A model generated the notes under the pieces. That model searched no databases. It was not told the DNA's origin and saw only the letters and a program-made list of their open reading frames with translations. From positions 18,491 to 82,490 of the forward strand of contig CAYVCX010000007.1 in assembly GCA_964450435.1 (NCBI GenBank): a stretch of 64,000 bases of DNA. The letters run 5' to 3'. Positions 35,061 to 43,546 of the stretch are shown piece by piece. Within the stretch, counting starts at the first letter, position 1, and the number at the start of each line of letters is the position of its first letter. The translations under genes were made by a program, and so were the position numbers. Source of the DNA: SKLM01 sp964450435. GTDB lineage: Bacteria; Chloroflexota; Anaerolineae; B4-G1.

Positions 35061-35116
35061 AGGCGGCAGGATCGATATCGAGCTCTGATTGCTGAGTGCG
35101 AAGGAGACTTAATCTG

Positions 35117-36535
35117 TTGACAAAGGTCGCTGCCGTTGTGCTCGCTGCAGGCGGGTCGACTCGTTTTGGTCAAAGCAAGCAACTTATCGACTGGAGGGGT
35201 AAGCCACTGCTGGCGCACGTGGCCGACGTGGCCCTGCACGCGGGGCTCGAGCCCGTGGTCGCCGTGGTCGGCTGTCAGGCCCGGGAGATGCTGGCTGCCC
35301 TAGGCGATAGACCCTTACGGACACTGATGAACTGGCGCTGGGAGGAGGGAATGGCAACGTCGGTACAAGCCGGTCTGGCCGGCGTACCACCGGACGCCAA
35401 GGCCGCGATGTTCATCCAGTGTGACCAGCCGCTCATCACCCCCGATCTTCTGCAAGCCCTTGTCGACCGATACGAGCAGACGGAGGCCTCGATCATCCAC
35501 CCGACGCACGGCGGCAGACGCGGGACGCCGGTGCTGTTCGCCCAGCGGTTCTTCCCCGAGCTGTCGGCCATCACAGGGGATGAGGGGGGGCGGAGCCTGA
35601 TCGATCACCACCCCGAACAGGTTGAGACGGTTAGAGTCCGTAACCCAGACATGCTGGTGGATGTGGACACACCGGATGCCTACGAGCGGCTCAGGGCAGC
35701 CTACGACGTTGGATGTGGCGCAACGAGGGAGCGGCAGTGTGAGGTTCTGGAGCCAATCCGCCACCTGATCATCGACATGGACGGGGTACTCTGGCGCGGC
35801 GACGAGGCGATGTCCGGCTTGAGGGCCTTCTTCGCCTTTCTGGAGGAGCGAGGAGTCTCCTTCATACTCGCCACAAACAACTCCACCCGCACACCGGAGC
35901 AGTACGTCGACAAGCTGGCCAGCTTCGGTGTGGATGTCCCGACGGAGAGGATCCTGACCTCGGCCCTGGTCTCCGCATCCTACCTGGCAGGCGTCGCTCC
36001 GGCCGGGTCCAGGGTCTACGCCATCGGCGAGGAGGGCATTCAACAGGCACTGATGGAGCGGGGGTTCATCCTGGACGATGAGAGAGCCGCCTACGTGGTC
36101 GTGGGTTGGGATCGCGACGTGAGCTGGAAGAAGCTGGCCACGGCCTCGCTGCTGATCCACGAGGGGGCTGGCTTCCTCGGAACGAACCCTGACGTCACCT
36201 TTCCCACGGAGCAAGGACCGCTGCCAGGGAACGGCGCGGTACTGGCCGCGCTTGAGGCCTCGACCGGGGTCCCACCCACAGTCACGGGCAAGCCCCAGCC
36301 CCAGATGTACGAAGAGGGACTGCGTCGCATGGGCGCCACGGCGGAGACCACGGCGATGATCGGCGATCGACTCGATACGGATATCGCCGGGGCAGCCCGC
36401 GCAGGCCTGACCACGGTGCTCGTACTCACAGGGATCGCCGGCGCGGATGACCTAGCGGCATCGCCCCTCAGGCCCGATCTGGTATGCGCAGACCTGGAAG
36501 AGCTGCTCGGATGCTGGAGCGGACTCGACGGGTGA
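35117..36535 (+). CDS. Fusion: MobA/MocA-like nucleotidyltransferase + HAD-IIA (NagD-like) phosphatase
   Basis: 472 residues. Residues 1-195 are a GT-A nucleotidyltransferase (VVLAAGGSTRFGQSKQLIDW, QCDQPLITPDL, GRRGTPVLF, DVDTPDAYERL), as in MobA/MocA/IspD-like enzymes. After a short linker, residues about 215-470 are a HAD-IIA hydrolase: HLIIDMDGVLWRGDEAM (nucleophile DMD), ILATNNSTRTPEQYV, GKPQPQMYEEGLRRM and MIGDRLDTDIAGAARAGL. The fusion suggests sequential action on one nucleotide-linked metabolite, possibly molybdopterin cytidylylation or nucleotide recycling; the substrate is unknown. TTG 35117 is ten bases after AAGGAG (the frame begins at 35096). The stop overlaps the rlmN GTG. Confidence 0.85.
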   Translation: MTKVAAVVLAAGGSTRFGQSKQLIDWRGKPLLAHVADVALHAGLEPVVAVVGCQAREMLAALGDRPLRTLMNWRWEEGMATSVQAGLAGVPPDAKAAMFIQCDQPLITPDLLQALVDRYEQTEASIIHPTHGGRRGTPVLFAQRFFPELSAITGDEGGRSLIDHHPEQVETVRVRNPDMLVDVDTPDAYERLRAAYDVGCGATRERQCEVLEPIRHLIIDMDGVLWRGDEAMSGLRAFFAFLEERGVSFILATNNSTRTPEQYVDKLASFGVDVPTERILTSALVSASYLAGVAPAGSRVYAIGEEGIQQALMERGFILDDERAAYVVVGWDRDVSWKKLATASLLIHEGAGFLGTNPDVTFPTEQGPLPGNGAVLAALEASTGVPPTVTGKPQPQMYEEGLRRMGATAETTAMIGDRLDTDIAGAARAGLTTVLVLTGIAGADDLAASPLRPDLVCADLEELLGCWSGLDG

Positions 36536-37590
36536 CTGAGAGTCGGATCCGGCTATACGACCTGAGCGCCGACGATCTGGAATCGCTCCTGCAGAGCCTG
36601 GGCGAGCCCTCCTACCGAGCCGACCAGGTGTGGGAGTGGCTGTACGTTCATCTAGCCGACTCCTTCCACGAGATGACCAGCCTGCCGAAGTCGCTGCGCG
36701 AGAGGCTGGCCGAGAGAACAATCATCCGGCTCCTGGAGGTAGTGGACACAGCACGCTCAGCCGACGGGAAGACACGCAAGGATCTGCTGCGTCTGTCCGA
36801 TGGCGAGACCATCGAGGCGGTGCTGATGCTCTACGAGCGACGCCGCACCGCGTGCCTGTCCACCCAGGTGGGTTGCGCCATCGGCTGCCCCTTCTGCGCC
36901 ACGGGTCAGATGGGCTTCTCCCGTGACTTGACCAGCGGCGAGATTGTGGCTCAGGCCCTCCACTTCGCACGCCATCTACAGGCTGAAGGTGACGAGGACG
37001 AGCAGCTGACCAACGTAGTGCTGATGGGCATGGGCGAACCCCTGGCCAACTACGAGGCCTCGCTGGAGGCCATTCATCGCTTGAACCACCCAGCCGGGTT
37101 CCGGCTGGGCCAGCGACACATCACGCTCTCCACGGTGGGACTCGTACCAGAGATCCACCGCCTGGCGCGCGAGAAGCTGCAGATCACGCTTGCGGTGTCT
37201 TTGCACGCGGCAACCGACACCCTGCGTGACCGCCTGGTTCCTGTCAATCGACGCTATCCCCTGGACGTGCTCTTCGAAGCGTGCAGGTCCTACACCGAGA
37301 TCACTGGCCGACGGGTGAGCTTTGAGTGGGCGTTGGTCGATGGGGTCAACGACACGCCCGAACAAGCCCACGCTCTGGCGGATCGGCTCGAGGGACTGCT
37401 GGCACACGTCAACCTCATTCCGCTCAATCCATCACGTGAGTATCGAGGCAGCGGCTCGCCCAGGTCCGACGTGGCAGCCTTCGCCGCCATCCTCGCGCAG
37501 CGCCGCGTGCGCCACACCATCCGCGTGCGGCGCGGCACGGCGATCCAGGCAGGCTGCGGGCAACTGCGGCAGCGCAACCGACTTCGATGA
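36532..37590 (+). CDS. rlmN: 23S rRNA (adenine-2503-C2)-methyltransferase RlmN
   Basis: 352 residues, a radical-SAM methyltransferase for A2503 of 23S rRNA and some tRNAs. The cluster motif is CAIGCPFC, with the methyl-carrying Cys in QAGCGQL at the C-terminus. LMGMGEPLANYEA, LSTVGLVPEI and VSLHAATDTLRDRLVPVN are family motifs. GTG 36532 overlaps the previous stop (GTGA), preferred to the upstream ATG frame. No Cfr-specific trait is evident. Confidence 0.96.
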   Translation: MTESRIRLYDLSADDLESLLQSLGEPSYRADQVWEWLYVHLADSFHEMTSLPKSLRERLAERTIIRLLEVVDTARSADGKTRKDLLRLSDGETIEAVLMLYERRRTACLSTQVGCAIGCPFCATGQMGFSRDLTSGEIVAQALHFARHLQAEGDEDEQLTNVVLMGMGEPLANYEASLEAIHRLNHPAGFRLGQRHITLSTVGLVPEIHRLAREKLQITLAVSLHAATDTLRDRLVPVNRRYPLDVLFEACRSYTEITGRRVSFEWALVDGVNDTPEQAHALADRLEGLLAHVNLIPLNPSREYRGSGSPRSDVAAFAAILAQRRVRHTIRVRRGTAIQAGCGQLRQRNRLR

Positions 37591-37945
37591 ACGAACAGGC
37601 CGAAGGTCGACGCGGTAGTATCTCCGCGGGAACGCCGACGAGGACGATTCTTAGCGACGGGCCATTGCCTCGCACTGCTGATGGGGGGGAGCCGTTTGCG
37701 GCGCCGGATGAGCGAACCTATACTACAGAGTACTCGAGGTTCAGCGGACCCCGCGTCACCCGGGACGGGTTGCTGGATCCAGGCAAAGCGTGGGATCGGG
37801 CAGGCCCCTGAGAGCCTAATCGCATCTGCTGCAGCCGGCTCTCCGCCGGGAGACATCGCCGACGGACGCAGTGGGAAGCTATGGGCCAAGAAGGAAACGC
37901 CGTAAGTAGTCGATGTTCGGTTTGAGAGCAAGAAGAGGAGGACGG
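37591..37945. other. Intergenic region upstream of the FmdB gene, 355 bp
   Basis: Contains the promoter at 37696-37724 and a leader of about 215 nt without recognisable RNA structure. No gene. Confidence 0.4.
37696..37724 (+). promoter_or_regulatory. Promoter upstream of the FmdB gene
   Basis: TTGCGG (37696-37701), 17-bp spacer, TATACT (37719-37724). Confidence 0.5.
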
Positions 37946-38212
37946 ATGCCCGTTTACGAGTACGAATGCGAGAGGTGCGGAGAGCGTTTCGAGCGCCTGT
38001 TCATGTCTCCTGACGATCGCCCGCCCGAGATTGCCTGCCCCAAGTGTCAGCGGACGGAGGTACACCGTGTCTTCTCGCCACCTACCGTTCACAGCGGCCA
38101 GGCGAGAGACGTGGTGGAAGAAGCGGCAGAGCAGGCGGCCGACGAGAAAGCCGGGCGACCTCAGCCTTTCGACCAGCAGGACCTGGACGACGCTCTGAAG
38201 CAGGGGCACTGA
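37946..38212 (+). CDS. FmdB-family zinc ribbon protein
   Basis: 88 residues. MPVYEYECERCGERFERLF opens a zinc ribbon whose second knuckle is ACPKC; an acidic, Glu/Ala-rich tail follows. FmdB-type proteins are putative regulators, first seen with formamidase genes; their role is unclear. ATG 37946 follows AGGAGG; a longer frame from 37913 is ignored. Confidence 0.85.
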   Translation: MPVYEYECERCGERFERLFMSPDDRPPEIACPKCQRTEVHRVFSPPTVHSGQARDVVEEAAEQAADEKAGRPQPFDQQDLDDALKQGH

Positions 38213-38797
38213 CCCATCAGACCCGGGCCGGGGGCTCGTGCCATTGGTGGGAGAGCTGCCGGGCTAGCAACCGGACCGTCGCCTTGGCCCTCGCTGAGCC
38301 TCCAGGCTGACCGGATCGAGACCAGTTCAGGGAACAGAGCGGCGAGGGGCAGCGGCGCGGGGCTCAAGGGGAACCGCACGCGGATGTACCCTCGTAGACC
38401 TGGGGTGGTGCCCCCACCCGGCTCAAGGGGTCTGCTACCCGGGCCTGGAGAGCCACCCCGGCTGCGAGATCGCCAGGCGGCAGATCCCGGGTTTGGGGGT
38501 ACTTCGCTTTGCCATCGACGGAGATCTGGAGGAAATTGGATGCTGCCTGACGCGTCTGCGTGACTTACGTGTGGCAGCCAACCTGGGACAGGTCGAGACA
38601 TTCGTCGGCCCCTCGGCCGCCACAAGCCACGGGGAGGGCCCCAGGGCGGAGACAGCTGAAGCAGGGATTCGCTCGGGTTCGGGCCCTAGCCCACGGGGAT
38701 CGCGGACTTCGAGGATCTGAAAGCCGGTCTGGAACATGCGTTAGCAGTGTTGCAGCAGCAGCCGCAGGCTGTCCGTGGCAGCGGGAGTGATCGAGAC
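38213..38797. other. Intergenic region, 585 bp, GC-rich, no gene recognised
   Basis: Contains a short direct repeat (GGCTCAAGGGG near 38364 and 38421) and a locally self-complementary stretch around 38400-38460 (GGGGTGG ... CCACCCC). This could be structured RNA or a remnant of a lost gene. No known RNA family was recognised. Confidence 0.35.
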
Positions 38798-39289
38798 ATG
38801 AGAGACGACAGGTCCTTTCGAACGCCTGGCGAGAAGCGCTTCTACCGCCGGCTTCGGGAGAAGGTGAAACGCTGGGCGGAAGGACGCAATATCTCGGCAC
38901 GGCGGCTTGAGTACCTGTTGGCCGCGCCGGACCTCTTCGTCCTGCTGTCGCGGTTGTCTCTCGATGAGCGGGTGCCCCTGCGAACCAAAGCGAAGGTCGC
39001 TGCCGGGGTGGCGTACTTCGTCACTCCTCTCGATGTGATACCGGACTTCCTGGGGCCGCCAGGCTTCGTAGACGATGTCATCGTGGCAGCGTGGATCCTG
39101 AACGCTGTAGCAAAGCAGCTCAACCGGCTGGATCCCTCGATTCTCGAGGAACACTGGGAGGGAGAGCAGGATGTGCTGGAGCAAGTGACCCGGATTCTGA
39201 GCGGCGCAGAGTGGGTTCTGGGGAGAGGCCTGCACTTCGTAGCCCGGCATCTTGGCTCCCGCAAGGACGTCAGGAGGCAGGAATCTTGA
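38798..39289 (+). CDS. DUF1232 (YkvA-like) protein
   Basis: 163 residues. The core RTKAKVAAGVAYFVTPLDVIPDFLGPPGFVDDVIVA is the DUF1232 signature (a short hydrophobic hairpin around P-x-D-x-I-P-D). The flanks are charged helices. Function unknown; members are probably membrane associated. ATG 38798 follows GGGAG. Confidence 0.85.
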   Translation: MRDDRSFRTPGEKRFYRRLREKVKRWAEGRNISARRLEYLLAAPDLFVLLSRLSLDERVPLRTKAKVAAGVAYFVTPLDVIPDFLGPPGFVDDVIVAAWILNAVAKQLNRLDPSILEEHWEGEQDVLEQVTRILSGAEWVLGRGLHFVARHLGSRKDVRRQES

Positions 39290-39394
39290 CCGCCTGGTGC
39301 AGCGGCGCCGTACGCCGCCTGTGCTGCTCGACCACGTAGGCCGGCCTGGCTACTGGACCAGCCACTGTGAAACCATCCTCAAGGAGCCCGGCTG

Positions 39395-40510
39395 ATGGCA
39401 TCACCCACGAAAAGACTGGCCCTCATCGTCAATCCCGTCGCCGGCATGGGCGGCAGCGTCGGGCTGAAGGGAACGGACGGGGAGCTGTACCAGAAAGCCC
39501 TGGAGCTAGGTGCTGAACCGGTGTCGCCAGACAGGGCAAGGGAGTTTCTGTCCCACATACAACACAAGGATGAGATCCAGCTATTCGTGGCGCCCGGCGA
39601 GATGGGGGCGGAGCACGTTGCGGATGTCGGCATCCCTTTTACCGTGGTGGGGCAGATCGGCGACAGTACCGGGGCAGAGGACACCAGGCGTATCGCCACC
39701 AGGATGGTCGAACGCAGCGCTGAGCTTCTGATCTTCGTCGGCGGAGACGGCACCGCCCGGGACGTATACGACGCCATCGACTCGGAGATCCCGGTGGTGG
39801 CTGTGCCAGCCGGCGTTAAGGTCTACAGCTCGGTGTTTGCCGTGAATCCCAGAGCGGCGGCGGCTCTGGTCGATGCCTTTGTGGAGGACGGCAGCGTGAC
39901 AGAGCAGGAAGTGCTGGACATCGACGAGCAGGCGTTTCGAGAGGATCGACTCGCCTCCAAGCACTACGGCACCCTTCTGGTGCCGGAAGAGCAGCGGTTC
40001 CTGCAGCACGGCAAGATCGCCTCGAGCGGCAGCCCATCGGTGGAGCAGAGCAAGCGAGAGATCGCCGCCTTTGTGGTCGAGGAGATGAACCCGGAGACAT
40101 TGTACCTGCTGGGGCCCGGGACCACGGTGAGAGCGATCGCCGAGGAGATGGGTCTTCCGAAGACTTTGCTGGGGGTGGATGCCGTTCGCAATCAGAGGTT
40201 GGTCGCCGAGGACCTCAACGAGCAGAGGATCCTAACCCTATTCGAGCAGTATCCCCGGCGAGCCATCATCGTCACCCCCCTGGGAGGCAACGGTTTCATC
40301 TTCGGCCGGGGGAACAAGCAGTTCACCCCCAACGTGATCAGGCAGGCGGGGCCGGATGACGTCCGAGTAGTCAGCACCCGGCAGAAGCTACAGTCGCTCG
40401 ACTGCCTGCGCGTGGACACTGGTGACGTGGAGGTCGACGAGATGCTCGCCGGCTGGCGTACGGTCACCGTCGGCTACCGCGAGAGCCGCATGATGCGTGT
40501 CGAGATGTAG
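39395..40510 (+). CDS. ATP-NAD/AcoX kinase-family protein
   Basis: 371 residues. The N-terminus RLALIVNPVAGMGGSVGLKG and FVGGDGTARDVYDAI (GGDGT, catalytic) place it in the NAD kinase/diacylglycerol kinase superfamily, AcoX-like branch, which is longer than housekeeping NadK (about 290). A later LLGPGTTVRAIAEEMGLPKT and TPLGGNGFIFGRGNKQFTP are typical of that branch. Probable small-molecule kinase; NAD as substrate is not certain. AAGGAG precedes the ATG. It converges with the HhH gene. Confidence 0.87.
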   Translation: MASPTKRLALIVNPVAGMGGSVGLKGTDGELYQKALELGAEPVSPDRAREFLSHIQHKDEIQLFVAPGEMGAEHVADVGIPFTVVGQIGDSTGAEDTRRIATRMVERSAELLIFVGGDGTARDVYDAIDSEIPVVAVPAGVKVYSSVFAVNPRAAAALVDAFVEDGSVTEQEVLDIDEQAFREDRLASKHYGTLLVPEEQRFLQHGKIASSGSPSVEQSKREIAAFVVEEMNPETLYLLGPGTTVRAIAEEMGLPKTLLGVDAVRNQRLVAEDLNEQRILTLFEQYPRRAIIVTPLGGNGFIFGRGNKQFTPNVIRQAGPDDVRVVSTRQKLQSLDCLRVDTGDVEVDEMLAGWRTVTVGYRESRMMRVEM

Positions 40511-40520
40511 GCCGACCTGG

Positions 40521-40985
40521 CTACGCGACGCGCCTTCCGCCGGACAACTCGTCCTGCAAATCATCCAGCGCGTCCCAGGCGCCCGCGGCGGCCAATGCGG
40601 CCTGCTCGGGCCACGTGCCGGGGTCCGCAAACTGGAGCCCCTCCTCCCGCAGCAACTGGTTCAGATCACCGACGTCACTAGCCGCCAGCTGCTCGAAAGT
40701 CACCATGCCAGCCTCCTGCAGCAGGCTCGACATCTTGGGGCCGATCCCCGCGATGCGCGTCAGATCGTCCGGCTCGGGCCGGGCCGTAGGTGTCGGGGCA
40801 GGCAAATCCAACCTGGGCTCCAGCGTAAGCCGTCCGAATCGGGCCGTCGCCAGCTCGGTCGCCCGTGCGCCTTTCTCTCGCAGCGCCCGGCAGATCCAGA
40901 CTGCGACCAACCCGAGAAAGAAACCGGCGATGAAGAGAAACAGGCTGCTCAATGTGTTGGGGATACAGCTGCGGTCGTTTTCCAC
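40521..40985 (-). CDS. Membrane-anchored helix-hairpin-helix protein
   Basis: 154 residues. One N-terminal membrane helix (LSSLFLFIAGFFLGLVAVWI) and a Pro-rich linker are followed by a helix-hairpin-helix domain (DDLTRIAGIGPKMSSLLQEA, then FEQLAASDVGDLNQLLREEG), of the kind often annotated as predicted flap-endonuclease-like or DUF4332. No nuclease residues are visible. It may bind DNA near the membrane. GTG 40985 follows GGGAGG; the longer frame from 41066 lacks support. Confidence 0.75.
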   Translation of the reverse strand: MENDRSCIPNTLSSLFLFIAGFFLGLVAVWICRALREKGARATELATARFGRLTLEPRLDLPAPTPTARPEPDDLTRIAGIGPKMSSLLQEAGMVTFEQLAASDVGDLNQLLREEGLQFADPGTWPEQAALAAAGAWDALDDLQDELSGGRRVA

Positions 40986-41496
40986 GTCGCCCTCCCATAG
41001 AACTCCGCACGAGGCAGCGCCCTCGCCGCCGAGCCCCCCGGAGGCCACACTGTGCCGTGGTTCCAAGGCTCAGGGGCGCACGGCCCTGAAAGTGTACCCT
41101 GTCAGTTTACAGTGGCCTTTGCAGCGTGTCAAATGCGAGTCAGGCTCCCGCGAGAAAGATCGCGCGCAGCACGACCTCCGGGGCCTGACGGGGGCGTACT
41201 CAAGATCACGTTTGGCAACACGCTTCACAGCGTGTCTCGCAACCTGCCTCCCGGCGCGTCTTACAGCACCGAAAAAACCGAGGGAGGCACGTCGCCTTCT
41301 GGACATCAGGAGTCCCAACAGTTGTCCAATCGCTCCGGGATATCGCCCGTTGCGGGCCGGCAAAGGAGACCGACGATCAACCGGGGCACCGTGCGGGACA
41401 TCTCCGTCGCGTTGAGCGCGGGGCGAGTCGGGACACAGCCTTGCCGAGCTGGCGTGCTGAATTCGACAACGGCTGGCAATAGCGGCCGTCACCAGC
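40986..41496. other. Intergenic region, 511 bp
   Basis: No gene recognised. A perfect hairpin ACACGCT-TCAC-AGCGTGT lies near 41215-41235. It has no adjoining T-run, so terminator function for pdp is doubtful. Other open frames are without start signals. Confidence 0.4.
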
Positions 41497-42831
41497 CTAC
41501 GGCTGCGCGATCCGTCGATAGAACAGAGGCAGCGGCTGCACCGGCTCGTCACTGAATGAATGCGCCTCCAGGACGCGCTGGCGGGCTATCTCCAGCTTCT
41601 CTTCTTCGTTGGCGTGAACGGTGAATAAGGGCGTGCCTTTCTGGACCAGGTCACCCACCTTGTGGTGCACAAGCACGCCGACACTGTGGTCGATGGCCTG
41701 TCCTTTCTCCTCGCGGCCGCCGCCCAGCCGGACGACAGCGAGCCCGACCTCGGCGGCGTGTACCCCGGCCAGATAGCCGCTGCGGGGGGCCGGCACCGGT
41801 TCGACGATGGAAGCCCGCGGCAGTTCTTCCGGATCGTCGACGCAGGCCACGTCACCTCCCTGCGCGTCGACAAGATCCCTGAACTTCTGCCACGCCGCTC
41901 CCGACGAGAGCGTCTCCAGGGCAAGAGTGAAAGCGGCGTCAGGGGTCTTCACCTTCCCACTCAGGCGGAGCATCTCGGCAGCGACAGTGAGGCAGTGCTC
42001 GCGGAACCCGGCAGGGCCGGCCTCGTGAAGCGTGTTGATCGCCTCGCGGACCTCGAGGGCGTTTCCCACCGCCCATCCCAGAGGCTGGTTCATATCGGAG
42101 ACGAGCGCGACGACCTGACGGCCGGCCTTTGCACCCAGACGGACGAGGCCGCGCGCCAGGGCCTCTGCCTCGTCCGCCGTCTCCACGAAGGCACCGGCAC
42201 CTACCTTGACATCCAGCACGATGGCCTCGGCCCCGGCAGCCAGTTTCTTGCTCATAATCGAGCTGACGATGAGCGGAATCGACTCCACGGTGGCCGTTGC
42301 GTCGCGCAGGGCATACAGCTTCCGATCGGCCGGAGCCAGGTCGGCGGTCTGGCCGGTCAAAACGACACCGATTTCCTGGACCTGGTTCTTGAATGCCTCC
42401 ACGCTCAAGTCAGTGCGGTAGCCGGGAATGGACTCGAGCTTATCGACGGTGCCGCCAGTGAAACCGAGGCCGCGACCGGTCATCTTGGCCACGGGCACCC
42501 CGCAAGCGGCAACCAGGGGTGCCAGTACCAGGCTGACCTTGTCACCGACACCCCCGGTGGAGTGCTTGTCCACGACCAAAGGGGCTTCTTCTCCATCGGT
42601 TGCTGGCAGCAGGCTGCGCACGTCCAGCGTGTCACCGGAATGGGCCATCGCCAGGGTCAAATCGTACGTCTCGCGGTCGTTCAACCCCTGAAGGAAGAGG
42701 GCCATCAACCAGGCAGCTGCCTGGTAGTCCGGGATTTCGCCCCCGGTGTAGCGTTGGATGAAGAACTCGATCTCCTCTTCGGAAAGCTCACCCCCGTCAC
42801 GCTTCTTGGCGATCACATCCAGTGCACGCAT
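41497..42831 (-). CDS. pdp: Pyrimidine-nucleoside/thymidine phosphorylase
   Basis: 444 residues. It phosphorolyses thymidine/uridine to base and (deoxy)ribose-1-phosphate. An N-terminal helical domain (ALDVIAKKRDGGELSEEEIE) precedes the phosphate/nucleoside site DKHSTGGVGDKVSLVLAPLV, KMTGRGLGFTGGTVDKLES and SIMSKKLAAGAEAIVLDVKVG. The C-terminal PYNP domain ends near residue 440. deoA and pdp cannot be separated by eye. GGAGG precedes the ATG. It stands alone. Confidence 0.95.
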   Translation of the reverse strand: MRALDVIAKKRDGGELSEEEIEFFIQRYTGGEIPDYQAAAWLMALFLQGLNDRETYDLTLAMAHSGDTLDVRSLLPATDGEEAPLVVDKHSTGGVGDKVSLVLAPLVAACGVPVAKMTGRGLGFTGGTVDKLESIPGYRTDLSVEAFKNQVQEIGVVLTGQTADLAPADRKLYALRDATATVESIPLIVSSIMSKKLAAGAEAIVLDVKVGAGAFVETADEAEALARGLVRLGAKAGRQVVALVSDMNQPLGWAVGNALEVREAINTLHEAGPAGFREHCLTVAAEMLRLSGKVKTPDAAFTLALETLSSGAAWQKFRDLVDAQGGDVACVDDPEELPRASIVEPVPAPRSGYLAGVHAAEVGLAVVRLGGGREEKGQAIDHSVGVLVHHKVGDLVQKGTPLFTVHANEEEKLEIARQRVLEAHSFSDEPVQPLPLFYRRIAQP

Positions 42832-42902
42832 GGTCCACCTCCAGCCTAGTCAATACGAGACGCGTATGGAACCGAGTCAGGCGGGCCCGCCGCCGCCAGC
42901 GT

Positions 42903-42908
42903 ATTATA
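42903..42908 (-). promoter_or_regulatory. Candidate -10 element of pdp
   Basis: A minus-strand TATAAT 72 bases before the pdp ATG. The upstream T-rich stretch (GTTTGTTG) gives only a weak -35. Confidence 0.35.
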
Positions 42909-42986
42909 TCACACCGCTCGGACCAACAAACAGAAATCGAGCTCCGCGCGGGCTCGAGAACATGGTGCTACCGACCAGCTTCGTGT

Positions 42987-43445
42987 CTAGAGTTGAATTA
43001 GTTGGACCGCCAGGTCGGCGGTCGTCGTCGGCCTCACGTTGACCTTGAAGTCAGAGAGGTTGCCTTGTTCGTCGATGGCGAAGTGGCTGCGGATGACACC
43101 TTGATATGTCTTGCCGAAGGACTTCTTCTCGCCCCAGGCGCCGTACGCCTCCGCAACCTCGTGCACTGGATCTGAGAGCAGGATGAAGGGCAAATCGTGC
43201 TTCTCCCGGAACTTGGCCAACCTGGCCAGGGGATCGGGGCTGACGCCGATCACCACGGCATTCTCCGCCTCGATCTGGGTATACACATCGCGCAGCGCGC
43301 AGGCCTGCTTCGTGCAGCCCGGCGTACTGGCCTTGGGGTAGAAGTAGAGCACCACCCGCTGGCCACGGAAGTCCGACAGACTAACCTCACGGCCATCATC
43401 AGCCATCAGGGTGAAACCAGGTGCCTTATCGCCCATCTCCAGCAT
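42987..43445 (-). CDS. bcp: Thioredoxin-dependent thiol peroxidase (Bcp/PrxQ type)
   Basis: 152 residues, a cytosolic peroxiredoxin reducing H2O2 and organic peroxides. YFYPKASTPGCTKQACALRD contains the peroxidatic Cys and, five residues later, the resolving Cys of the PrxQ class. DKAPGFTLMADDGREVSLSD is the usual N-terminus. GAGGAGG precedes the ATG. Lone gene. Confidence 0.95.
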   Translation of the reverse strand: MLEMGDKAPGFTLMADDGREVSLSDFRGQRVVLYFYPKASTPGCTKQACALRDVYTQIEAENAVVIGVSPDPLARLAKFREKHDLPFILLSDPVHEVAEAYGAWGEKKSFGKTYQGVIRSHFAIDEQGNLSDFKVNVRPTTTADLAVQLIQL

Positions 43446-43546
43446 AACGCCCTCCTCGGAAAAACCTCCAAACCCGATGCCCCAAACCTCTCATCATGAC
43501 AGATCCGCTGCGAAGACAATGCGGTCGCCCGGTGAACACCGGACAC

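Noticed and set aside
41662..42849. 395-codon plus-strand open frame
   Set aside because: Exact antisense of pdp, whose motifs are unmistakable on the other strand.
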